Source: Nocardia sp.
GTDB taxonomy: Bacteria > Actinomycetota > Actinomycetes > Mycobacteriales > Mycobacteriaceae
Direction of reading: 5' to 3'
Assembly (NCBI GenBank): GCA_014360565.1
Contig: JACIXH010000010.1
Span: 1-59,890 of the forward strand
Length of the DNA: 59,890 nucleotides
Part shown: positions 34,306-41,321 of the stretch, piece after piece
How positions within the stretch are numbered: position 1 is the stretch's first letter
Layout of the letters: every line of letters begins with the position of its first letter
Notes under the pieces: model-generated
The model's database searches: none
Told to the model about the DNA's origin: nothing
What the model saw: only the letters and a program-made list of their open reading frames with translations
Translations under genes and position numbers: made by a program

Positions 34306-35379
34306 ATGCCCAATTTCGCCCGGAGCCGGGATGAAACGATCGAGATTCTATCGATCGTCCCCACCCAGGGCCCCGGTGGTATCTTCGCGCCATCGTGCAC
34401 TGCGGCAATTGACCTCGCGGTAGACGAAATCAATAGCGGCACAGGAATTCTCGGCCGCGAAATACAGCTCACCACCATCGACGGCGGTCGTGAACCGTAC
34501 GAGGTAGCCGCCGAAGTAGAGGCCTTTCTGGCCACCGGAATGGTGGGCGCGATCACCGGCTGGCACACCTCGGCAGTGCGCCGGGCAGTTGCCGAGGCCG
34601 TCGACGCCCGCGTCCCCTATCTCTACGCCACCGACCACGAGGGCCTTGCCGACGAACGCCCAGGCGTGCTGCTGGTCGGCGAACACCCCGACCACCAAAC
34701 GGTCCCCGCCGCCGCGTGGATGGCCCGCGAACTCGGCGTGCGCCGCTGGGCCGTCATCGGCAACGACTACATCTGGCCCCACCGGACCGCGCACGCGCTA
34801 CGCCGCTCGCTGCCGAACCCCGCCGACATCATCGTCGAGCAGTACGTCCCGCTGGGCACCACAGATTTCGGCGATTTCCTGGCCGACCCGGCGCTGCTGC
34901 TGGCCGACGCGGTCCTGATCCTGATGGTCGGCGCCGACACCGCCCGCTTCAATCGCCAGTTCACGGCCGCGGGACTGCCCACCGTCATGCCTCGGCTCAG
35001 CCCCGCGGTCGACGAAAACGTCCTGCTCAGCGCAGGCCCCTCCGCGAATGCCAACCTCTACGTCGCCTCGAGCTTCTTCATCGACAACCGCACCAGCGAA
35101 GGCCGATCCCGCCACGCCCGCTACCGCCGCCACCAGGGCCAATTCGCCCCCGCCCTGACAACGTTCAGCAATTCCACCTACGAAGCGCTCCACCTGCTGA
35201 ACACCCTGGCCGACGCCACCGGCACCCTCGACGTGGATTCCATCACCGCCACAGTGGGATCCGGCCTGGCGCTGGACGGCCCCGCCACCCGCCGAGGCTT
35301 CCTCGGCAATCAAGCAGTCGGCCCCGCCCACCTGGCAATGGCGAACGGGGTCGACTTCGACATCATCGACACTCTCTAG
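34306..35379 (+). CDS. Leaderless AmiC/UrtA-type ligand-binding protein
   Basis: 357 residues of the type I periplasmic-binding-protein fold, closest to amide/urea-binding proteins (AmiC, FmdD, UrtA): I-L-S-I-V-P-T-Q-G-P-G-G-I-F, D-E-I-N-S-G-T-G-I-L-G-R-E-I-Q, G-A-I-T-G-W-H-T-S-A-V-R and Y-L-Y-A-T-D-H-E-G. There is no signal peptide or lipobox: the first strand begins near residue 11. The protein should therefore stay in the cytoplasm, which fits a sensor like AmiC rather than a transporter subunit. No permease, ATPase, amidase or AmiR-type partner is adjacent; only the divergent MarR gene is. Its last stop is 15 bp from the purQ stop (convergent). Confidence 0.78.
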   Translation: MPNFARSRDETIEILSIVPTQGPGGIFAPSCTAAIDLAVDEINSGTGILGREIQLTTIDGGREPYEVAAEVEAFLATGMVGAITGWHTSAVRRAVAEAVDARVPYLYATDHEGLADERPGVLLVGEHPDHQTVPAAAWMARELGVRRWAVIGNDYIWPHRTAHALRRSLPNPADIIVEQYVPLGTTDFGDFLADPALLLADAVLILMVGADTARFNRQFTAAGLPTVMPRLSPAVDENVLLSAGPSANANLYVASSFFIDNRTSEGRSRHARYRRHQGQFAPALTTFSNSTYEALHLLNTLADATGTLDVDSITATVGSGLALDGPATRRGFLGNQAVGPAHLAMANGVDFDIIDTL

Positions 35380-35394
35380 TGCCGATCGGGTCTG

Positions 35395-36072
35395 TCAGGC
35401 CTTGACGAAACTGTCGATCACCGAGAAGAACATGCCGAGACCGTCATCACTGGGCCCGGTCAATGCCTCGGTGGCGTGCTCGGGATGCGGCATCAATCCG
35501 ACGACCCGGCCGTTGGCCGAGGAGATCCCAGCAATCCCACGCTGCGACCCGTTCGGGTTGTCACTCGAGTACCGGAACACCACACGGCCTTCGCCTTCGA
35601 GCTCGTCGAGCACCTTGTCCGAAGCCTGGAACCGCCCCTCACCCGACTTCAACGGAACAAGGATCTGCGCGCCCGACTCGTACCGCGAACTCCACGCGGT
35701 ATCGGTCGCCTCGACCGTCAACCACTCGTCCCGGCAGATGAAGTGCAGCCCCTCGTTACGAGTCAGCGCGCCCGGCAGCAGCCCGGCCTCACACAGCACC
35801 TGGAAACCGTTGCAGATGCCGAGCACCGGCAGACCCTGCCCGGCCGCGCGAACGACCTCGCCCATCACCGGCGCGAACCGCGCGATAGCGCCACACCGCA
35901 GGTAGTCCCCGTAGGAGAACCCACCGGGCACGATCACCGCGTCGACACCCTTGATATCGGCATCGGCATGCCACAGGCTCACAGCCTCGGCGCCGGCCAA
36001 CCGAACGGCCCGGGCGGCGTCGACATCGTCGAGCGTCCCCGGAAAAGTAATGACGCCAATGCGAGCGCTCAT
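35395..36072 (-). CDS. purQ: Phosphoribosylformylglycinamidine synthase glutaminase PurQ
   Basis: 225 residues, class I glutamine amidotransferase that feeds ammonia to PurL. The triad is visible: nucleophile Cys in G-I-C-N-G-F-Q (about 88-94) and His/Glu in P-H-P-E-H-A near the end (about 197-202); the oxyanion strand P-G-G-F-S-Y-G-D is at about 50-57. The ATG at 36072 overlaps the TGA of an 11-codon open frame in an ATGA junction, inside a 76-bp spacer after purS. It forms the PurLQS complex with purS (upstream) and purL (distant). Confidence 0.96.
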   Translation of the reverse strand: MSARIGVITFPGTLDDVDAARAVRLAGAEAVSLWHADADIKGVDAVIVPGGFSYGDYLRCGAIARFAPVMGEVVRAAGQGLPVLGICNGFQVLCEAGLLPGALTRNEGLHFICRDEWLTVEATDTAWSSRYESGAQILVPLKSGEGRFQASDKVLDELEGEGRVVFRYSSDNPNGSQRGIAGISSANGRVVGLMPHPEHATEALTGPSDDGLGMFFSVIDSFVKA

Positions 36073-36148
36073 GCCTGCGCCTCGCTGGCGCTCGGCTCCG
36101 GCATGACCGCGTGGGCGGCTGTGCTTATTGTGAGCTCGCTACGCTCCC

Positions 36149-36385
36149 TCATGAGACCCGAACGACCTTCCAGTCCTCGATCACCGTGTTCGCCAGCAGC
36201 GCCTCGGCGATCTGCTCGAGCTGGGTGTCCGACACACTGTCGTCCACCTCGAGCTCGAATCGCTTGCCCTGCCGCACATCCGAGATTCCGGCGAATCCCA
36301 GACGCGGGAGCGCGCCGACCACGGCCTGTCCCTGGGGGTCCAGAATCTCGGCCTTCGGCATGACCTCGACCACGACTCGTGCCAC
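36149..36385 (-). CDS. purS: Phosphoribosylformylglycinamidine synthase subunit PurS
   Basis: 78 residues. PurS is the small structural subunit that holds PurL and PurQ together. Family features: V-V-V-E-V-M-P-K-A-E-I-L-D-P-Q-G at the start, then G-F-A-G-I-S-D-V-R-Q-G-K-R-F-E-L and the C-terminal N-T-V-I-E-D-W-K-V. The start is GTG at 36385, fixed by a strong gaggag spaced 6 nt. It is the first gene of purS-purQ and diverges from the MBL-fold hydrolase gene. Confidence 0.95.
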   Translation of the reverse strand: MARVVVEVMPKAEILDPQGQAVVGALPRLGFAGISDVRQGKRFELEVDDSVSDTQLEQIAEALLANTVIEDWKVVRVS

Positions 36386-36482
36386 GCGTTGCTCCTCAAG
36401 TGGTGTGGGGGTTACGCCAGAAATCCTAGTTGACCGGGCAGTCGTGCCCGCCTTCCGGGGTCGCGGCGGCTTAGCATCGGGT

Positions 36483-37127
36483 ATGCGCATCGCCCACTTC
36501 GGTCATTCCTGCATCCTCGTGGAACTGCACGGCGTGAAAGTGCTGTTCGACCCAGGCACCTTCGCGCACGGTTTCGAGGGCATCACCGGCTTGGACGCGA
36601 TCGCGGTGACCCACCAGCACCCCGACCACATCGATCCCAACCGGATCGGTGACCTCATCGAGAACAATCCCACCGCCCGCCTGCTGTCCGACCCGCAGAC
36701 AGCGCAGCAGCGCAGCGAGGGCTGGGAGCCGGTATCGGCTGGTCAGGTGCTCGATATCGGCGACTTACAAATCACCGGTGGCGGTGGCAGGCACGCGGTC
36801 ATCCACCCGGAGATCCCGGTGATCGACAACACCGTCTTCCAGCTCGGCACCGACGCCGATCCGGCCCAGCTGGTCCACCCCGGCGACTCGCTGTGGGTGC
36901 CGCCGGTTCCGGTCGGCGTGCTCGCCATCCCGGCCGTGGCCCCGTGGATGCGCATCTGGGACACCGTCGACTACCTACGCGCGGTCAATCCACGCACCGC
37001 CGTGCCCATCCACCACGGCATCATCGACCGGTCGGCGCACGGCATCTACTTCGGCAGGCTGACCGAAATGGCCCCGGCCGGGACCGAGTTCCGCGTGCTC
37101 GAACCCGAGGACCAGGGCCAGTTCTGA
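36483..37127 (+). CDS. MBL-fold metal-dependent hydrolase (UlaG-like)
   Basis: 214 residues. It begins M-R-I-A-H-F-G-H-S-C-I-L-V and has the zinc motif T-H-Q-H-P-D-H (about 42-48) plus later metal residues in G-G-R-H-A-V and P-I-H-H-G-I-I-D. This is the UlaG/YycJ-like branch of the metallo-beta-lactamase superfamily, often annotated as L-ascorbate-6-phosphate lactonase-like without proof. A similar gene (Rv0786c type) stands beside purS in mycobacteria. The stop lies 1 nt from the stop of the convergent M20 gene, leaving no room for a terminator between them. Confidence 0.86.
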   Translation: MRIAHFGHSCILVELHGVKVLFDPGTFAHGFEGITGLDAIAVTHQHPDHIDPNRIGDLIENNPTARLLSDPQTAQQRSEGWEPVSAGQVLDIGDLQITGGGGRHAVIHPEIPVIDNTVFQLGTDADPAQLVHPGDSLWVPPVPVGVLAIPAVAPWMRIWDTVDYLRAVNPRTAVPIHHGIIDRSAHGIYFGRLTEMAPAGTEFRVLEPEDQGQF

Positions 37128-37128
37128 C

Positions 37129-38475
37129 TCAGCGGTAGCTGGTCAGGAACAACGCTTCGGCCAATGCCATGTGCTCGATCTCGCTCGGGTCGACACTCTC
37201 GTTGGGCGCGTGGATCAGACATTTCGGCTCTTCGACACCGATCAGCATGATCTCGGCGTCCGGGTAGGTGTCGGCGAACACATTGCACAGCGGGATCGAA
37301 CCGCCCTGTCCCTCGGTGGTCACCTCGCGGCCGTAGGAAGTGGCCATCGCCTTTTCCATCGCCGAGCGGGCAGGCCCCTGCGTGGACGCCACGAACGGTT
37401 CGCCGATCGCTTCGACCTCGATGTCGAGTTCGGCGTTCCACGGCACGTGCGCGCGCAGATGCTTCTCCAGCAGGTCACAGGCCTGCTGGGGCGCGGTGCC
37501 CGGCGGGATGCGCAGGTTGAGCCTGGCTCTGGTGCTCGGCTGGATCGCCGCCGACGACCCGACGACCGCGGGCACGTCCATGCCGAGCACCGTCAGCGCC
37601 GGCCGCGCCCACAGCATGTCGGACACGGTGCCGTCGCCGAGCAGCTCGACGCCGTCGAGCACGCCCGCGTCGGCGCGGAAGTCAGCGACCGGATACTGCG
37701 CGCCGGTCCACTTCTGGTCGTCGGTGAGACCGTCGATGGTGGTGTTGCCGTCGGCGTCGCGCAGCGTCGACAACAGCTGGATCATCGCGGCCAGCGCATC
37801 CGGCGCCGGTCCGCCGAACATGCCCGAATGCATCGACCCTTCCAGGGTTCTCACCGTGAGCACGACGTTCACCATGCCGCGCAGGGTCTGGGTGAACGTG
37901 GGCACCCCGACGGCGAAGTTGCCGCAGTCGGCGACCAGGATCGCATCCGATCGCAGCAGCGCGGGTTCGGCGACGACCAGCTTCTCCAACCCACCGGTGC
38001 CCTGTTCCTCCGAGCCCTCCGCCACCACTTTGATCCCGATCGGGAAGTCGGGTCCGATCGCGCGCAGGGCCGTCAGATGCGTGACGATATTGCCCTTGCA
38101 GTCGGCTGCCCCGCGCCCGTACCAGCGCCCGTCCTTGTCGGTCAGCGTCCAGACCGGGGTCTTCCACGCCGCATCGTCGAGCGGAGGCTGGACGTCGTAG
38201 TGGCAGTACAGCAACACTGTCGGCGTGCCGGGCGGGCCCGGCTTCGAGGCGATGACGGCCTTGCTACCGTCCGGCGTCTCGTGCAGGCCGACCTCGGTCA
38301 GCCCGGCCGCGGCGAACGCGTCGGCCACCCACTGCGCGGCCTGCTCACATCCTCGCGGCGGGAACTGGCGCGGGTCGGCGACGGATTCGAACGAAACGAG
38401 CTGGGCCAGATCCTTTTTCGCCTGGCCCATCAGTGCCGATACCTTGCCGCGCAGCGCCGTCACATCGTGGGTCAT
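37129..38475 (-). CDS. M20-family dipeptidase
   Basis: 448 residues from the ATG at 38475. A GTG at 38490 overlapping the upstream stop (GTGA) is an alternative. M20 metallopeptidases of this branch cleave dipeptides or carnosine-like substrates in the cytoplasm. Metal/catalytic motifs: L-L-Y-C-H-Y-D-V-Q-P (about 90-99), G-R-G-A-A-D-C-K-G-N (about 120-129), E-G-S-E-E-Q-G (about 154-160), the dimerisation-domain His in S-M-H-S-G-M-F-G-G and the C-terminal H-A-P-N-E-S. It is the last gene of a coupled set: APC permease, anchored protein, dipeptidase. This suggests uptake and hydrolysis of an amino-acid-type substrate. Confidence 0.92.
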   Translation of the reverse strand: MTHDVTALRGKVSALMGQAKKDLAQLVSFESVADPRQFPPRGCEQAAQWVADAFAAAGLTEVGLHETPDGSKAVIASKPGPPGTPTVLLYCHYDVQPPLDDAAWKTPVWTLTDKDGRWYGRGAADCKGNIVTHLTALRAIGPDFPIGIKVVAEGSEEQGTGGLEKLVVAEPALLRSDAILVADCGNFAVGVPTFTQTLRGMVNVVLTVRTLEGSMHSGMFGGPAPDALAAMIQLLSTLRDADGNTTIDGLTDDQKWTGAQYPVADFRADAGVLDGVELLGDGTVSDMLWARPALTVLGMDVPAVVGSSAAIQPSTRARLNLRIPPGTAPQQACDLLEKHLRAHVPWNAELDIEVEAIGEPFVASTQGPARSAMEKAMATSYGREVTTEGQGGSIPLCNVFADTYPDAEIMLIGVEEPKCLIHAPNESVDPSEIEHMALAEALFLTSYR

Positions 38476-38486
38476 CGGTTCGCGCC

Positions 38487-38924
38487 TCACTTCGTCGTGT
38501 CGTCGAGCTTCAGGGTGTCCAGATGAGAAAGGTAGTCCGGCAAGCGATCCGGGCAGTAGGTCGCGATCGTGAGCGCCACCGCGTCGGTGAGGTCGCGTGG
38601 GCCGATCACCGGGCGCTGACCCGGCCCGGCCGCACCGTTGGTGATCGAGGCCTGATATTTCGCCTTGATCATCGGCGAACCCGGATCGTGGCAGACCGAA
38701 CCGCCGTCATCACCGAGCGCGTTGGCGATCACGCTCACATCCGGCGCGGGCAGACCCGCGGCGACCAGCTCGCCGCGCAGCTGTTCGGCCTTCGCGGTGG
38801 CTCGGGTGTTGTCCCTGATCGCGGTGAAGGTGAACAGCCCGGTCAGCGCGAACACCACCAGCAGCACACCTGTTGTGAGATAGATCCAGCGTCGCTTGCG
38901 TTCGGGGGCGTCTCCGGTCGTCAT
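38487..38924 (-). CDS. Small membrane-anchored exported protein of unknown function
   Basis: 145 residues. A basic head (E-R-K-R-R) is followed by one helix (13-35) and an outward domain with just two cysteines (Cys78 in S-V-C-H-D and Cys124 in A-T-Y-C-P), likely a disulfide. The C-terminal A-L-T-I-A-T-Y-C-P-D part faintly resembles the DUF732 secreted proteins of mycobacteria. It overlaps the APC permease stop by ATGA at its start and meets the M20 gene at its end, so it is in the middle of a coupled operon. An accessory role for the permease is inference only. Confidence 0.78.
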   Translation of the reverse strand: MTTGDAPERKRRWIYLTTGVLLVVFALTGLFTFTAIRDNTRATAKAEQLRGELVAAGLPAPDVSVIANALGDDGGSVCHDPGSPMIKAKYQASITNGAAGPGQRPVIGPRDLTDAVALTIATYCPDRLPDYLSHLDTLKLDDTTK

Positions 38925-40345
38925 GCCTGCTGCCCTTCCGGTACGGCGAGCTTCCAGCTGTCTCTGCGGTTTCGGTAGAACAGATACGGAATCAGCAGGC
39001 CGACGATGCCCATACCGCCGCCCACGATGAGCACGTACACCCACGGGCTGCCCGCACCGAACTGCGACGGCGGCACGAAGCCGATCGTGAACGCGGCGAT
39101 CGAGGAGGCGGCGCCGAGCCCGCACAGTGCCATCAGCGCGGGCGCCCGGAAGCCGCGCGGGTGATCCGGATCGTCTCGGCGCAGCTTGGCGGCCGCGGCG
39201 AACATCAGCACGTACATGATCAGATACACCTGCGTGGTGATCACCGACAGAATCCAGTACGCGCTGGAGACATTGGGGATGAAGGCGTAGAGCAGCGCGA
39301 TCACTGTGGTGAACGCGCCCTGGGCCACCAGCATGTTCTGCTGCACGCCGTGTTTGTTGAGCCGGGTCAGGATCGGCGGCAGATATCCCTCGCTGCGCCC
39401 GATCAGCAGCAGACCTTTGGACGGTCCGGCCAGCCAGGTGAGCATGCCGCCGAGCGCGGCGGCCACCAGCGCGATGCCGACGATCGGAGTGAGGAAGCTG
39501 ATCCCGAAGTGGCCGAAGAAGGCGTCGAAGGCCTGCATCACACCCGCGGTGAGACTCAGGCCTGCCGAAGGAACGACCCAGCTGATCGCCAACGCGGGCA
39601 GGATGAAGATCACCAGCACCAGCGCCATCGCGAGGAACATCGCCTTCGGGAATTCCTTGGCCGGGTTCTTCAACGACGACACGTGCACCGCGTTCATCTC
39701 CATGCCCGCGTAGGACAGGAAGTTGTTCACGATCAGCACCAGGCTCGCCAACCCGGCCCAGGCGGGCAGCAGGTGCGACGAATCCATCGGAGCCGCGGAG
39801 GCATTGCCCTGCGAGAGGAACACCAAGCCCAGGATTACCAGCAATGTGCCGGGGATCAGGGTGCCGATGACCAGGCCCATGCTCGACAGCCCGGCCACCG
39901 TTTTGGTGCCCTGCGAGGATACGTACACCCCCGCCCAATAAACGGTGATGATCACGATCGCCACATACAGGCCGTTGGATGCCAGCGACGGATGAATGAT
40001 GTACGCGAAAGTACTTGCCACATAAGCGAGAAGGCTCGGATAGTAAAAGATCGTCATGGCGAACTGACACCAGACGGCAAGGAATCCGAGCGGCTTGCTC
40101 AATCCCTCACTGACCCATTGATACACCCCGCCCGGCCACCCCGAGGCGAGTTCCGCAGCGACCAGCGAGGTCGGCATCAGAAAGAGAATCGCGGGAATGA
40201 CGTAGAGGAATACACAGGCCAATCCGTATACGGCCATGGTGGGCGCTGATCGCAGACTGGCCACCGAGCTCGTGGTCATCAGCGCTAATGTCACCCAGGA
40301 CAGATATTTCGTCGTTGTCGCGACTTTCGTCGCGGTACCCGTCAT
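38921..40345 (-). CDS. APC-superfamily amino acid permease
   Basis: 474 residues with about twelve membrane helices. It resembles the glutamate/GABA-antiporter-like and YjeM branches of the amino acid/polyamine/organocation family: V-A-A-E-L-A-S-G-W-P-G-G-V-Y-Q-W-V in helix 2 and N-N-F-L-S-Y-A-G-M-E-M-N-A-V-H in helix 6. Substrate not determinable. A strong aggagg lies about 9 nt before the ATG at 40345. It heads the permease, anchored protein, M20 dipeptidase operon. No decarboxylase gene, the usual partner of a true GadC antiporter, is nearby. Confidence 0.9.
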   Translation of the reverse strand: MTGTATKVATTTKYLSWVTLALMTTSSVASLRSAPTMAVYGLACVFLYVIPAILFLMPTSLVAAELASGWPGGVYQWVSEGLSKPLGFLAVWCQFAMTIFYYPSLLAYVASTFAYIIHPSLASNGLYVAIVIITVYWAGVYVSSQGTKTVAGLSSMGLVIGTLIPGTLLVILGLVFLSQGNASAAPMDSSHLLPAWAGLASLVLIVNNFLSYAGMEMNAVHVSSLKNPAKEFPKAMFLAMALVLVIFILPALAISWVVPSAGLSLTAGVMQAFDAFFGHFGISFLTPIVGIALVAAALGGMLTWLAGPSKGLLLIGRSEGYLPPILTRLNKHGVQQNMLVAQGAFTTVIALLYAFIPNVSSAYWILSVITTQVYLIMYVLMFAAAAKLRRDDPDHPRGFRAPALMALCGLGAASSIAAFTIGFVPPSQFGAGSPWVYVLIVGGGMGIVGLLIPYLFYRNRRDSWKLAVPEGQQA

Positions 40346-40435
40346 CAGCGCTGCCTCCTGCTGTGCTCACACAACTAGCGGAAACCACTCGATCAACTGA
40401 TGAATGGTAAATCCAGCAGGCAGGTATTCAGGCCA

Positions 40436-40470
40436 CCGCCGCGCGCTCATCGCCGGTACGCGCGCGGCGG
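40436..40470 (-). terminator. G/C hairpin after the DUF2334 gene
   Basis: Perfect 11-bp arms (40436-40446 and 40460-40470) with a 13-nt loop, 10 bp past the stop. It separates the DUF2334 gene from the permease operon on the same strand. Confidence 0.6.
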
Positions 40471-40480
40471 CAGCCCCCGG

Positions 40481-41182
40481 TCAGGCAGCTCTGGCGGCGG
40501 TGTGCGATTCCCAGCGGTACACGTCGCTGCGAGCACCGTGATACAGCGCGAGGTCGACCGCGTCGAGCATCGCCTGGCGCGGACCCGACCGCTGCAACTG
40601 CGCCGCCGACACCGCCAATCGCAGCACCCCGCCGCGCCGTGCGGTACGCGCGGCGCCCATCACCAGCGCCCGGCACCACCACGGCTCAGCGCGGAACCCC
40701 TCGCCGATCCCGTACACCCGAGCACGCTGGGCCACATCACGTTCCAGGTCGAGCATGCTGGTGAGGCCGAACGCCATCCGGAACCCCACCCCGGGCAACG
40801 CGGCCAGCGCACCGGCCGAGGCGTCCCAGCGCGGCGCGGCGAACAGCCGAGTGCGCAGTTGCACCCGTTCCAGCACCCGATCGGCAGCCTCGAGCCGCAA
40901 GGCCGCCTCGTGCCGTGGCAGGTCAGCGAACTCCGCGCGCCGAGTCTTGGTAGCCGCCTGGTCGTACCCGTGCAGCACGATCGCATCGCCCTCGAGCCGC
41001 CGCCCCCGCAGCCACGACTGGGTAGCCGGATCGTCGACCAGCCGGTACTTGCCCTTCAAGCGCGGCGCCACCAGCAACGACAACCGCACCCCCCGCGCGT
41101 CCATCTCCCCGGCGAACTCGATCGCGGCATCGCGAGTCGTATCCCGGATCCCCGACACCGAAACGATCAACTCAGCGTTCAT
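40481..41182 (-). CDS. DUF2334 polysaccharide-deacetylase-like protein
   Basis: 233 residues. It opens M-N-A-E-L-I-V-S-V-S-G-I, then V-R-L-S-L-L-V-A-P-R-L-K-G-K-Y-R-L and I-V-L-H-G-Y-D, the pattern of DUF2334 proteins in the carbohydrate esterase 4 / NodB-like fold. The usual metal Asp pair of active deacetylases is not obvious; the H-G-Y-D is the best candidate for a retained ligand pair. No signal peptide, so a cytoplasmic role is implied. The C-terminal part is Arg-rich. It stands alone between oligopeptidase B and the permease operon. Confidence 0.75.
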   Translation of the reverse strand: MNAELIVSVSGIRDTTRDAAIEFAGEMDARGVRLSLLVAPRLKGKYRLVDDPATQSWLRGRRLEGDAIVLHGYDQAATKTRRAEFADLPRHEAALRLEAADRVLERVQLRTRLFAAPRWDASAGALAALPGVGFRMAFGLTSMLDLERDVAQRARVYGIGEGFRAEPWWCRALVMGAARTARRGGVLRLAVSAAQLQRSGPRQAMLDAVDLALYHGARSDVYRWESHTAARAA

Positions 41183-41281
41183 GCACCAACGATGACAGCC
41201 CGAGGTGACGCCGACGTGCTACCCCGATGACGCCCGAACGAATTCCGGCGCACTCCTTACGTGGCGATCACCGGCCCGAAC

Positions 41282-41308
41282 GGGCTCCGGCCTCACGGGC
41301 CGGAGTCC
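41282..41308 (-). terminator. Terminator hairpin after ptrB
   Basis: 11-bp arms (41282-41292 and 41298-41308) with one G-T wobble and a 5-nt loop, 13 bp beyond the ptrB stop. Confidence 0.6.
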
Positions 41309-41321
41309 GTCGCGGCGATGA

